Position numbers and translations under genes: made by a program
Part shown: piece by piece, positions 49,141 to 58,518 of the stretch
Layout: each line of letters starts with the position of its first letter
Position numbering within the stretch: position 1 is the first letter of the stretch
Assembly (NCBI GenBank): GCA_964573105.1
Contig: CAZNIS010000020.1
Location: forward strand, 17,773 to 81,772
Source: CAKZSB01 sp964573105
GTDB taxonomy: Bacteria > Pseudomonadota > Gammaproteobacteria > Granulosicoccales > Granulosicoccaceae
DNA: 64,000 nt
Direction of reading: 5' to 3'
The notes under the pieces: model-generated
The model's database searches: none
Seen by the model: the letters and a program-made list of their open reading frames with translations, nothing else
Told to the model about the DNA's origin: nothing

Positions 49141-49533
49141 CTAGTCCCAACAGTCAACTGTGCCAGGAGAGGAGGTCGCGCCTGTCTGGTTGATCGTGAA
49201 TGTCGCACAGTCCGTGTCTTTAGCCTGAGAGCCCACGGCAGTAGCCTGCAGTACGTAATCGTTAGCGTTAAGCGTCGTAGTGGCGACGGTGTAGTAATCA
49301 TCGGGGCTGGTGGTGCTGAAACTAGTGCATCCAGCATAGGTAAAAGCTTCGGTGCGGCATCGTTCCAGCGCCTGGGCTGCTGCACGCAACGCAACCTGTC
49401 CATCCACGCGACGTGATTCGGTGACATACTTGCCGTACGAGGGGACGGCGACGGCGGTGATAATGCCCAGAATCGCTACGGCGATAAGCAGTTCGATCAG
49501 GGTGAAACCGCGTTGCTGTTGTTTGGTTTGCAT
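49141..49533 (-). CDS. pilE: Type IV pilin-like protein PilE
   Basis: A 130-residue prepilin with a 9-residue leader ending in Gly and the mature start F-T-L-I-E-L-L-I-A-V-A-I-L-G-I-I, including the Glu at position 5 needed for assembly. Two C-terminal Cys residues (D-C-A-T-F and V-D-C-W-D) could form the D-region disulfide. Several cleavage and helix features place it with PilE minor pilins. It is the last pilin gene of the leftward cluster, separated from pilX by about 220 bases. Confidence 0.88.
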   Translation of the reverse strand: MQTKQQQRGFTLIELLIAVAILGIITAVAVPSYGKYVTESRRVDGQVALRAAAQALERCRTEAFTYAGCTSFSTTSPDDYYTVATTTLNANDYVLQATAVGSQAKDTDCATFTINQTGATSSPGTVDCWD

Positions 49534-49703
49534 GGTCAGAGTCACAGGTTTACGCATCGTTTTCTTGTAACGGCTGAAATGTCGGGACATTGATCCGCGC
49601 GCCGGTTTGCCGGGTGACAAAACTGGTGGCCAGCGCAAAGTTTCAGGTCTGTCTGTGGCAACGCAAACACTGTTCCGCCAGCCATCCCTCGTCAGAGGAT
49701 CTG

Positions 49704-49734
49704 GCGCGAGCGACCGCAATCGCCGCTCGCGCCA
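49704..49734. repeat. Perfect 10-bp hairpin between pilX and pilE
   Basis: GGCGCGAGCG (49704-49713) and CGCTCGCGCC (49725-49734) pair perfectly around an 11-base loop, 20 bases past the pilX stop. No T-tract follows leftward, so it may stabilise the upstream mRNA or reduce read-through into pilE. Confidence 0.6.
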
Positions 49735-49754
49735 ATAAGCAGTAGCGTGGCGTG

Positions 49755-50213
49755 TTAATCGGCGGCCGGGCTAACCCGGTAGACGCCGTGCACTGTGGTT
49801 GTGCTGGCGTTGATCGCCGGCACCGAACCGGTAGCGGTAATCATCAGATGTGCCGCGGAAAAGCCGCTGCCATTGCCAATCGAAAAGCCGCTCGCCGGAC
49901 CGTCCCCCACGTAGGAGTATGTGACGCTCGCATTGACGCCGGGTACGGTGGTTGGCACGTTCTGGCTGACGGGTGTCCCGTTGGCGCTGAGCGTCTGACT
50001 GATCAATGTGTCGTTGCCCAGTGTGGCCTCTACCGCACTTTCAGATGCCTGAAAGGCGATGTTCTTCTGATACAGGTTGGCGCTCATCTGCTCCTCAACC
50101 GACGCGTTCTTGAGCGCCCCGACTCCGAGCAGGGAAATCAGTACCAGTAATACCAGTGCCACAAAAAGGGTGGCACCGCGTTCGCTGTTTCGATGATAGC
50201 GTATGGGTTTCAT
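49755..50213 (-). CDS. pilX: Minor pilin-associated protein PilX
   Basis: A 152-residue protein with N-terminal R-G-A-T-L-F-V-A-L-V-L-L-V-L-I-S-L-L-G, then N-A-S-V-E-E-Q-M-S-A-N-L-Y-Q, the PilX_N pattern. The residue at the pilin position 5 is not Glu, as is common for PilX. ATG 50213 has an AGAGG site. GTG 50222, which overlaps the pilW stop as GTGA, is an alternative. It helps prime type IV pilus assembly with PilV, PilW and PilE. Confidence 0.88.
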   Translation of the reverse strand: MKPIRYHRNSERGATLFVALVLLVLISLLGVGALKNASVEEQMSANLYQKNIAFQASESAVEATLGNDTLISQTLSANGTPVSQNVPTTVPGVNASVTYSYVGDGPASGFSIGNGSGFSAAHLMITATGSVPAINASTTTVHGVYRVSPAAD

Positions 50214-50218
50214 CTCAA

Positions 50219-51316
50219 TCACCTCTGGTTGCGCATTCGTACGGTCGTGTTAAAACTGGTTCGCAGCTGTCGACCACCGGAGTGCTTGAGAATGGTCGAG
50301 CCGGATTGTGGGCCGATAGACTGACCGGCGACCTGGTAGACTCTGTCATCGTCGCTGCTGGAAACGTTGTCGATCGACTTGATCAGCAGGCCAATCTGCA
50401 CACTGATGACTTCTTCGAAATCCAGATTGGTCGCGTTGGCGCTGACATAGCGGATTTGACCGCCTGTCATCTGCTGGCCATACAGCAATTGCATGTTCTC
50501 AACGCCCTCGACCAGTTCCATCGCCACGCCGCCAGGTTGCGATAAATCGAGCATGAACAGGGCGGGTATCCTGTCACCGTTCGAGTCGAAACGGTCGGTG
50601 TTTGCCACATAGTACGCGTGTGCCTCAAAGCGCATAACGCGCATCGCGGTGGACAGTGGATCACCGGTCACTGTATAGGCGCGTGACAGATTGGCCTGTG
50701 AATTTTGCGTTGCCGCAAAGCCAAGTGAAACGTTGTTCGCAACGGAATCGTCAACGGCTGTGGCGCGAAAAACATCTACAGACGTGCAATCGGAGATCAT
50801 CACCAGGTCTCCCGCCGCCAGGTTGTCCGGGTTGCGATCCAATGAGATCGGGTTGGTGTTCGCGTTGGTCATGTTCGTCGCAAGAATGGCGGTTCTGCCG
50901 CTGCCATGCTGGACGTAGACCACATCGGTACCCGGCAACGGGTCACTCGAAATCGGACCCAGATCTGTAGGCATCGATGGTTGCCAGGCGCTCGCCAGTG
51001 AAACCTCAGCGCCCTGCAACGAGGTTTCAGGCATAGCGATATTGGGAGCGTTGTTGGCGATCACGTTGGCGCTAATGGTGTCAGTGTCGGCGCAACCCTG
51101 ATAGCCTGCCATGCGAAGATCGTTAGCGAGGATATCCATCGCAACGCGCCCGCTCTCCTGCACCCGTGACATGCTGCCCGACATAGCGCCTGACGCATTG
51201 TTACTGGAAAACACAGCCACCGCGCCAGACAGGATGATCAGGCCGATAACCGAGGCCACCATCAGTTCGACGATAGAAAAACCGGCCTGATTGTGTATGG
51301 GTTTTATTTGTTTCAT
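50219..51316 (-). CDS. pilW: Minor pilin PilW
   Basis: A 365-residue prepilin with a leader ending N-Q-A-G and the mature start F-S-I-V-E-L-M-V-A-S-V-I-G. Then R-V-Q-E-S-G-R-V-A-M-D-I-L-A-N-D-L-R-M-A-G-Y (motif at residues 51-71) is typical of PilW. It is the largest minor pilin and part of the priming complex. It starts 2 bases after pilV. Confidence 0.92.
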   Translation of the reverse strand: MKQIKPIHNQAGFSIVELMVASVIGLIILSGAVAVFSSNNASGAMSGSMSRVQESGRVAMDILANDLRMAGYQGCADTDTISANVIANNAPNIAMPETSLQGAEVSLASAWQPSMPTDLGPISSDPLPGTDVVYVQHGSGRTAILATNMTNANTNPISLDRNPDNLAAGDLVMISDCTSVDVFRATAVDDSVANNVSLGFAATQNSQANLSRAYTVTGDPLSTAMRVMRFEAHAYYVANTDRFDSNGDRIPALFMLDLSQPGGVAMELVEGVENMQLLYGQQMTGGQIRYVSANATNLDFEEVISVQIGLLIKSIDNVSSSDDDRVYQVAGQSIGPQSGSTILKHSGGRQLRTSFNTTVRMRNQR

Positions 51317-51318
51317 GA

Positions 51319-51801
51319 CTACAGCCTCGCGCTGACAGATATCCCGCGACCTTCGGGAGTTGTTTCGCCGTGAATGACTTCCGACCAGGTTATTTGGACG
51401 GTAAACGTTGGGCCGTTTCTGGTGATCTTGCCAACCGCATTTTGTAGCGGTGTCGAGGTCCCGGCTTCATCGCCCTTGGCAAAGTAACCTGCCCATTCAC
51501 GCAGATCAGTCTGCGCAATCTGTGCGGGTGTGCAGCCTGTCGCGACGCAGGTCGTGGCGGCGGGAATCGTTCCGCTGGTGTCAAAGTTGTCGTAGGCGGA
51601 GTTATCGATCGCATGCTCGCGATTGAGACGGATGCGATCGAGAATATCGTTGGCCGCCAGCGTCGCGTGGGAGCGAATCATGCCGCCCTGCGTATAGTTG
51701 AGGCCCAGCATCTGCATTCGCGATCCGGCGAGTAAGCCGATCGCCAACACCACAACTGCCAGCAGTACTTCTATCAGGGAGAATCCCTGTTGCCGTTTCA
51801 T
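51319..51801 (-). CDS. pilV: Minor pilin PilV
   Basis: A 160-residue prepilin with leader M-K-R-Q-Q-G and the mature start F-S-L-I-E-V-L-L-A-V-V-V-L. The helix is followed by A-A-N-D-I-L-D-R-I-R-L-N-R, the usual PilV segment. It lies 72 bases after fimU and 2 bases before pilW in one operon. Confidence 0.92.
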   Translation of the reverse strand: MKRQQGFSLIEVLLAVVVLAIGLLAGSRMQMLGLNYTQGGMIRSHATLAANDILDRIRLNREHAIDNSAYDNFDTSGTIPAATTCVATGCTPAQIAQTDLREWAGYFAKGDEAGTSTPLQNAVGKITRNGPTFTVQITWSEVIHGETTPEGRGISVSARL

Positions 51802-51873
51802 TCGTGAAACCCCCTGGTTTTTTGTTCTTGTTATGGCTCGTCACCGGATGTCTGATCCGATTCGAGTCGGGCG

Positions 51874-52431
51874 CTAGCTGCAATCGATATCGAAGCCGGA
51901 GATGTCTTCGACGATGTCGCCAGTGTCCGGCCCATCGGCTGCGAGACGCCCCAGGCCTGTGACCTGAAGATTCAGCGCTTTTGCCGTCGCCGAATCGTTG
52001 TTGGCACACATCAAAATGGTGCCCGGCGATGCGAGTCGGCCGCGCGGGGCGATGCTGAGTATGCCGCCGAACTGAGCTGAGGTAATGCTGATGTATGAGG
52101 GTGCAGCCGACTCGACCAGCAGCAGGGTGTCACCTGCAGCGTCGAACGCGTTGTTCCCGTTGTCATCGACAAATACGAGCCAGCCGTCACTCCAGTCTGT
52201 GCTGTTGCAGCTTGATTCATTGCTGGATGCACAGAGCACAATCGGGGTCGATCGCTTGACCGCCTCCATTCTCGCCAGGCTGATATTGCCGGCCAGATTG
52301 TTGTACTTGGTGGACAGATTATTGCTCTGCATCAGCGAACTGAAACCGGGCACGGCCAGAGTCGCGAGTATGCCGACGATGACCATTGCAATGATCAACT
52401 CAAGCAGTGTGAAACCTGATTGCTTTTTCAT
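51874..52431 (-). CDS. fimU: Minor pilin FimU/FimT (GspH family)
   Basis: A 185-residue prepilin with leader M-K-K-Q-S-G and the mature start F-T-L-L-E-L-I-I-A-M-V-I-V-G. Then A-R-M-E-A-V-K-R and W-S-D-G-W-L-V-F-V-D are typical of the GspH/FimT domain. It is the first gene of the fimU-pilV-pilW-pilX-pilE cluster. The promoter should lie in 52432-52560. FimT and FimU are close relatives; the position in the cluster favours FimU. Confidence 0.9.
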   Translation of the reverse strand: MKKQSGFTLLELIIAMVIVGILATLAVPGFSSLMQSNNLSTKYNNLAGNISLARMEAVKRSTPIVLCASSNESSCNSTDWSDGWLVFVDDNGNNAFDAAGDTLLLVESAAPSYISITSAQFGGILSIAPRGRLASPGTILMCANNDSATAKALNLQVTGLGRLAADGPDTGDIVEDISGFDIDCS

Positions 52432-52707
52432 GTCGCTCGGTATCGACTCCGAGCGCCGCGGGTTTAGCTGTGTTTTCAGTCGCTTTCTGCGGTTGTTCGG
52501 TTTGAGTTTGACGCGACCGGATGCTTATCATGGTACTGGGGTGCAAACTTAAAGTAACTTGTCAGTACCATTGGTGGCGCTTGTTTCGGGTCAAACTGTG
52601 ACATGGTCCATTTTGATGCATTGTCGGTAAAAGTATGTCGCCCGCAGATATTCAGCGTTTAGCCGTCGCTGCACTATGCGTCACCAGAAAACGAACGAGT
52701 CAACCCT

Positions 52708-54714
52708 ATGGCCCTGCGGTTGGGAATTGATACCGGTGGAACCTTCACCGATGCCGTGTTGCTCGATGAGGCCTCCGATCAGGTGGTGGCCAAGGCGAAA
52801 GCCCTTACCACGCGCCATAATCTAATCGATGGCATCTCCGCGTCGATCGCAACAGTGCTGGAACAGCATGATGTCGAGCAGATCGGCCTGGTGTGCCTGT
52901 CAACCACGCTGGCAACCAACTCGATCGTTGAAGGGCATGGCGCACTCGCCGCGCTTTTCATGGTTGGCTATCGCGACAACGCGCTGCAGTTGGAGAATCT
53001 CGCCGCCGCGACCGCTGGCATGCCGGTGCACTTTCTCGCCGGTGGCCACGATGCAGGCGGCCACGAGGTAGCCGAACTCGATCTGGTTCGCGCTCGCGAG
53101 GTCATCGCAGAACTGCCCGGCAACGTCGCCGCGGTAGCGGTGTCATCGATGTTCTCGGTGCGCAACCCGGCGCATGAAAACAAACTGCGCGATCTGGTGC
53201 GCGAGCAAACCGGTTTACCGGTCACTTGTGGTCATGAACTCAGCGCCTCGCTCAATGCCCCGCGACGCGCGTTGACGGCTTTTCTCAATGCCCGTCTGGT
53301 GCCGCTGATTCAGGATTTAATTGTCGCCACTCAACAAACCCTGACGCAGCATAAGATCGAGGCGCCCGTCATGGTGGTGCGGGGCGACGGTACTCTGGTG
53401 TCGGCCGATTTTGCGAGTCGCTCACCCGTCGAGACAATCATGTCTGGACCGGCCGCCAGTGTGGTGGGGGCACAGCATCTGGCGAAACTCGACAACATGA
53501 TCGTCTCTGATATCGGCGGCACCACGACTGATGTGGCGATGATTCGCGATGGACAGCCAGCGCTCAGCATAGAAGGGGCCTCGGTCAATGGCTGGCGCAC
53601 GATGGTCGAAGCCGTGCAGATCGATACCCACGGCCTCGGTGGCGACAGCGAGATTCAGTACAATCGCGAAAAACGCGATTTTATCATTGGGCCCGGCAAA
53701 GTCGTGCCGCTATGCAATCTTGCGAGCAATTATCCGCAGGTCGTGACAACGCTTGAGGAGTTTGTCGATCAGCCCTGGGTCAAGACCAACATGGCCCGCT
53801 TTATCGTGCTGCGCCAATCGCCGTGGGATGGACTGCGGCTGACTGCACAACAGCGCGATTTAGTGGAGCAGGTTCGCGATGCGCCACAATCGATGCAATC
53901 GGTTTTTGCCGAGCGACATTTCAGTCGCGCGATGAAACGGCTGATAGAAATTGGCGTATTGACGCTGGCAGGTTTTACTCCAACCGATGCGGCTCACGTG
54001 TGTGGGTTGTATCGGCAATGGGATGCCGGCGCCTCGGCTCTGGGTGCACAATTGCTGCGCCGCTACAGTCAGTGGAACCTCGGTGAGCAATGGCCCGATG
54101 ATCAAACGTTCGCGCAGGCGATGCTCGCCGCCGTCACGCGCGAAACGGCGTTTTGTCTGTTGACCGCAGTCATGAACGATCAGGGTGGCCGTTTTGGCCG
54201 CAAGCTGTCGACTGGACAACGTCAGTTACTGCACCACATGTTTGTCAGTGCCGATCCATCGGCAGGTCGATCGCGCGACCTTGCGATGCAGGTTCAGGTC
54301 GGCTTGCCGGTAGTCGGGATTGGCGCGCCGGCACAGTGTTTTTATCCAGCAGTGGCTCCTTTACTGGAAACCACAGTGACTGTGCCGGAACACGCTGAAG
54401 TGGCGAATGCGCTGGGGGCAGTCGTCGGGGTGGTCAGGCATCGTGCGCAAATGGTTATTTCTCCGGTGTCGGCCACACGCGTCGTGGTGCACGCAGGAGA
54501 GCAGCAGCGCGAATTCGACGATCTTGAGGAGGCGGCCGGCTGGGCAACCGAGCTAGTGCAACAGATCGCACTGGAAAAAGCGCAAAGTGCCGGCGGCACG
54601 CAGCTGGAAGTCAATGTGCAGCGCGATGACAATATTGTCGAACGCGATGGTCAGAAGACTTTCTTTGAATCGACCATTGTCGCGACGGTCACTGGTCGAG
54701 TGGGCAAGGCCTGA
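52708..54714 (+). CDS. Hydantoinase/oxoprolinase A-subunit-like ATPase (HyuA family)
   Basis: A 668-residue protein of the ASKHA fold. The N-terminal Hydant_A_N part opens G-I-D-T-G-G-T-F-T-D-A, and the Hydantoinase_A part has I-V-S-D-I-G-G-T-T-T-D-V-A-M near 270-283. These are the phosphate-binding loops. Such proteins hydrolyse cyclic amides (hydantoins, 5-oxoproline) with ATP, usually with a HyuB partner. No HyuB gene lies next to it. It is divergent from the pilin operon. The substrate is unknown. Confidence 0.87.
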   Translation: MALRLGIDTGGTFTDAVLLDEASDQVVAKAKALTTRHNLIDGISASIATVLEQHDVEQIGLVCLSTTLATNSIVEGHGALAALFMVGYRDNALQLENLAAATAGMPVHFLAGGHDAGGHEVAELDLVRAREVIAELPGNVAAVAVSSMFSVRNPAHENKLRDLVREQTGLPVTCGHELSASLNAPRRALTAFLNARLVPLIQDLIVATQQTLTQHKIEAPVMVVRGDGTLVSADFASRSPVETIMSGPAASVVGAQHLAKLDNMIVSDIGGTTTDVAMIRDGQPALSIEGASVNGWRTMVEAVQIDTHGLGGDSEIQYNREKRDFIIGPGKVVPLCNLASNYPQVVTTLEEFVDQPWVKTNMARFIVLRQSPWDGLRLTAQQRDLVEQVRDAPQSMQSVFAERHFSRAMKRLIEIGVLTLAGFTPTDAAHVCGLYRQWDAGASALGAQLLRRYSQWNLGEQWPDDQTFAQAMLAAVTRETAFCLLTAVMNDQGGRFGRKLSTGQRQLLHHMFVSADPSAGRSRDLAMQVQVGLPVVGIGAPAQCFYPAVAPLLETTVTVPEHAEVANALGAVVGVVRHRAQMVISPVSATRVVVHAGEQQREFDDLEEAAGWATELVQQIALEKAQSAGGTQLEVNVQRDDNIVERDGQKTFFESTIVATVTGRVGKA

Positions 54715-54793
54715 ACCCAACCCACAATCCTGTCTGTCGTTTAGATTCCAAGCGGGTGGCTGCGTTGCTGGTTTATGGTTATCAAGGCAAACC

Positions 54794-57700
54794 TCAGGCG
54801 GCGACTGCCGCACGTTTTGTGCGGCCTGGCAGCAGCGCCTCGATTCGGCCTGCCGGCTGTGGTTTTGAGATCAAATAGCCCTGTGCTTCGGAACAGCCAA
54901 GCGCTGCCAGAGTACGAATTTGTTCCGCCGATTCGATTCCTTCAGCCACCGTGCGCAGATTGGCCGCAGCGGCAATCATGATGATGCTGTTCGCCAGCGA
55001 CTTGTCAGGGGCATTGCAGTCGAGCGAGTTGATGAACGCGCGATCGATTTTCAGTGAGTCCAGTGGCAGATCCTGCAGGTAACTTAACGATGAATAACCG
55101 GTGCCAAAGTCGTCAATCGCAATGCTGACCCCCAGGTTTTGCAAACGCGTAAGCTGTGCTGTGACCATATCGATATCGTGCATGACGACGCTCTCGGTTA
55201 CTTCAAGCTCCAGCAGTTTGGGTGGTAGTCCTGTCGCATCCAGTGTGGATTCAACCAGCTCTACAAAATCTTTTTGCGCAAACTGGGTGGCCGAGATATT
55301 GACTGCCATTCGCAGTGGCGCGAAGCCGCGCTCAAGCCAGCGTGCGTTCTGCTCGCAGGCCTGACGTAGTACCCATTCACCAATTGCCAGTATGCTGCCG
55401 GTCTCTTCGGCAATTGGAATAAACTCCATTGGCGGAACGAGGCCGCGCTGCGGGTGATTCCAGCGCAGCAGTGCCTCGACACCCAGCACCTGGCCACTGC
55501 GGCAATCCACCTGCGGCTGGTAGTAAAGTTCCAGCTGGTGATTCTCGATCGCGCGATTCAGATCGTTCTCCATACTTAATCGGGCCGAGGCGGCCGCCGC
55601 CAGCGCCGGGCTGAATTTTCGTGCGATGTTTTTTCCCTCCGACTTGGCCTGGTACATCGCAGAGTCTGCGTGCTGCAGTAATTCCAGCGCAGTGGTGCCA
55701 TCTTCCGGGTAGTTGCTGATACCGATGCTCGCGCCAACGAACAGGCGATGATCGGCGATTCTCACTTCGCGGTTCAGCAGGTGCAGATACTCATTGGCAA
55801 CGGCCAGTGCATCATCAGGCGATTCCAGTCCGCACAGTATCACTGCGAATTCGTCACCTCCCATGCGTGATAACGTATCGCCCGGGCGCGTTTGCGATTG
55901 CAGGCGGCTGGCTAGGGTGACCAGCATCTGATCGCCGGTCGGGTGGCCCAGCGAATCGTTAACTGCCTTGAATCCATCCAGATCAATTAACAGAATGCCC
56001 AGCGTCTGCGCATGTCGTCTGGCGTTGGCAATGCCCGTCTCAAGACAGCGTTCAAAGTGCCGGCGATTGGGTAGTCGCGTCAGGCTGTCGTGATAGGCCT
56101 GATGCTCGATCTGCGCCAGCAGCCGCTGTTTGTGTACCACCGCTGACAACTGATTGCCGATGCCGACCAGCAGGGTTTCGTCTGCCAGTGAGAAGGTGCG
56201 TCTGTGCTGATAGCGTCGCAATTCGAGCACCCCCCAAATGCTTGACTTGTGGAACAGCGGCACACACAGTGAAATGTCGTAAATCGGAGTGCCGGTGTTG
56301 CCAACCGGGGTGATGGCCTGAGTGACTTCAGAGCTTGCAGCAGCACGAGCCAGCGGGTTGTCGTTCTCCCGACCCGGGTAGTCCCGGTAGTCCTGCGATT
56401 GGTGTAACGGTATAAATCCGCCGGTCGAGTCAAACGAATAGATGGCTGCGGCATCGGCCTCGATAATCGATATCGAGCTTGAGGTGATCAACTGATACAG
56501 CGATTGTACTGTTTCAACACTGTTCAGGTCACAGCTAAGTGTCGACATCGCGCGCGTGCGCTGCAAGTCAGAATTCACCGTGGCCAGTAGTTCGACGTTC
56601 TCACGCGCCATTTTTAGTTGCTCTGCCACCTTTTGCATCAATAGCATGTCAGAATGCTTCAAAGGTGCGGTCACACTCTCCACGATCAATACTGCCGGTG
56701 AGTTGCTGCTGCTGCGCAGCGGTATGCCCAGAATCGAGCTAAGTGACTCACAGGCGTCGCCGTCACCTGTCGCGGCAGGCGAATGCTGCAACAGTGGCTC
56801 GCCGGTTCTAACCACCGTGTCGATAATCTGGGTGGTCAGCGGATGAATCGTGCGTGGCTCTTCTGTCACGCCCGCAAAGTGGTCTGATTCAGAGCCATTG
56901 GCAACATGAATAAGAACAATGTCGTAGCCAAAGATGCTGCTGATCGAGTTGACCGCGGTATTGAACAGATCCTTGAGCTCAAGTTTATTGGAAATAGCGG
57001 CCTGCAGTTTATCGAGCAATAGCAGCTCTTTGTGGTTGCGATTGGCCGCATTGTAGAGTTTTCTGAATCGATTTTCGTTTTCGACCAGTTTCTTGCGCTC
57101 GCTCAAAAGATCGACTTGAGCGTTTTTCAGTGCCGTGATGTTGTAGTACGTCAGGATGCGTCTGCCATCAGCCAGAGGCGTCATGTTAAAGCGATAGATC
57201 TGTCCATCGGCGCGTTTTATCTCGCTGTGTTGTCGATCGTTGCGCCGGTACAATTGTTGGCGCTTTAGTATTTGCGCCTCCAGCTCGGATTCTGGAAAGT
57301 CGTACACACCATGTGCGAAACAGTGGCGAATGGTCTGTTCAGCCGTGGGTTTTGTGGCGATGAATGCCTCGTCCAGTTGCCACAGGCTGCGAGCCAGTTT
57401 GTTGCTGCCGACAATGCGCGATCGGCCGTCCAGAATGAGGATGCCGAGGTCGATATTGTCCAGCAGTGTTTGCTGTTCCTGTACCTGTTCGGTGAGTCGG
57501 GTTTCACTGCTCGCAGCCATGTTGATGGCACGGCGCAGCGACTGCTGATCGGCCACGCGCTCTGTCACATCAAGGATAAAACCTTGAAAAAAAGTGTGAC
57601 CTTCACTGTCGAGTTTAATTTGCGCAGTATCCTCGACCCAGCGATATTCGCCCTTTTTGGTCAATATGCGATAGCGCAGGCGATAGTCAGGGCTGCCATC

Positions 57701-58273
57701 GCGAATGCGTTGTTCGAATTGTTCTCGCGCTTTCTCACGATCATCCGAGTGCATCAGGTCGATCCAATTGACTCGGCCACTGAGAAACTCCTCAGAGCAG
57801 TAGCCAAAGCGCGAAATGTTCTGTGAGATATACTCGAATCGAATGCAGATTTTGTCGTCCATTCGCCAGCGGTGCAGCATGATCGGGCTGGTCCCTATCA
57901 CCGCCTGCATGGCGGCATCACCGTCGAGTCGTTGCGCCGCTGCATCCTTGATCGACCAACAGCGATTGGCGTGACGAGCGATCGAATCTGCGGTGAGTTC
58001 GTCATCGAAAATACAATGCGTCGCACCTGCGGCCAGTGCCGGCGTCATCAATGCCGACTGCTGATCATCGAGTACCACCAACAGGGCAGGGCAGCGCTGG
58101 CTCCAACGTGAGATGTCGTCGATGCCATCGGCGTCGTGCAGTCGATACAGGTAGACGTGGCGAGTCTGCACGGCAGCCAGTGGCGCGCCCGGCTGCGGCG
58201 TTTCGTTCAGCCACGACCAACTTACGTTTGCGAAATTTCGCGGCTCAACGGGCCGATGTCTCTTTGCGCACAT
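54794..58273 (-). CDS. PAS/GAF-sensing cyclic-di-GMP enzyme with GGDEF and EAL domains
   Basis: A 1159-residue protein without clear membrane helices. The order is: a degenerate receiver-like N-terminus (about 1-110), PAS with PAC (about 120-240, Y-R-L-R-Y-R-I-L-T-K-K-G-E-Y-R-W), a second PAS (about 270-390), one or two GAF domains (about 430-720), GGDEF (intact R-M-G-G-D-E-F near 800) and EAL (intact E-A-L-L-R-W near 932, with later D-D-F-G-T-G-Y-S-S-L). Both active-site motifs are complete, so it may make and break c-di-GMP. The divergent-looking pilin cluster nearby offers one plausible output, surface attachment or twitching. Confidence 0.92.
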   Translation of the reverse strand: MCAKRHRPVEPRNFANVSWSWLNETPQPGAPLAAVQTRHVYLYRLHDADGIDDISRWSQRCPALLVVLDDQQSALMTPALAAGATHCIFDDELTADSIARHANRCWSIKDAAAQRLDGDAAMQAVIGTSPIMLHRWRMDDKICIRFEYISQNISRFGYCSEEFLSGRVNWIDLMHSDDREKAREQFEQRIRDGSPDYRLRYRILTKKGEYRWVEDTAQIKLDSEGHTFFQGFILDVTERVADQQSLRRAINMAASSETRLTEQVQEQQTLLDNIDLGILILDGRSRIVGSNKLARSLWQLDEAFIATKPTAEQTIRHCFAHGVYDFPESELEAQILKRQQLYRRNDRQHSEIKRADGQIYRFNMTPLADGRRILTYYNITALKNAQVDLLSERKKLVENENRFRKLYNAANRNHKELLLLDKLQAAISNKLELKDLFNTAVNSISSIFGYDIVLIHVANGSESDHFAGVTEEPRTIHPLTTQIIDTVVRTGEPLLQHSPAATGDGDACESLSSILGIPLRSSSNSPAVLIVESVTAPLKHSDMLLMQKVAEQLKMARENVELLATVNSDLQRTRAMSTLSCDLNSVETVQSLYQLITSSSISIIEADAAAIYSFDSTGGFIPLHQSQDYRDYPGRENDNPLARAAASSEVTQAITPVGNTGTPIYDISLCVPLFHKSSIWGVLELRRYQHRRTFSLADETLLVGIGNQLSAVVHKQRLLAQIEHQAYHDSLTRLPNRRHFERCLETGIANARRHAQTLGILLIDLDGFKAVNDSLGHPTGDQMLVTLASRLQSQTRPGDTLSRMGGDEFAVILCGLESPDDALAVANEYLHLLNREVRIADHRLFVGASIGISNYPEDGTTALELLQHADSAMYQAKSEGKNIARKFSPALAAAASARLSMENDLNRAIENHQLELYYQPQVDCRSGQVLGVEALLRWNHPQRGLVPPMEFIPIAEETGSILAIGEWVLRQACEQNARWLERGFAPLRMAVNISATQFAQKDFVELVESTLDATGLPPKLLELEVTESVVMHDIDMVTAQLTRLQNLGVSIAIDDFGTGYSSLSYLQDLPLDSLKIDRAFINSLDCNAPDKSLANSIIMIAAAANLRTVAEGIESAEQIRTLAALGCSEAQGYLISKPQPAGRIEALLPGRTKRAAVAA

Positions 58274-58518
58274 AGATAAAGCGTCCGTTTCTTATGTCGG
58301 CAGTCAGGCGGTTCGCCTCACGCGCAGCAGCACAGCAGACTGTGTTCCACTTCACGGGATTTCTGTCGACCCGGTCGCCTTTCATGTGCAAAAAAGAGAA
58401 GTCGGTCACGATCTTTCACGACGTTGTAGACAAGCGCTGATAATCTGCTACCGCGGCGAGCCTGACCGGGCGTCATCGCGATGTCAGACTGTCGGTTTGC
58501 TGACACCGCCTCGCAAAG

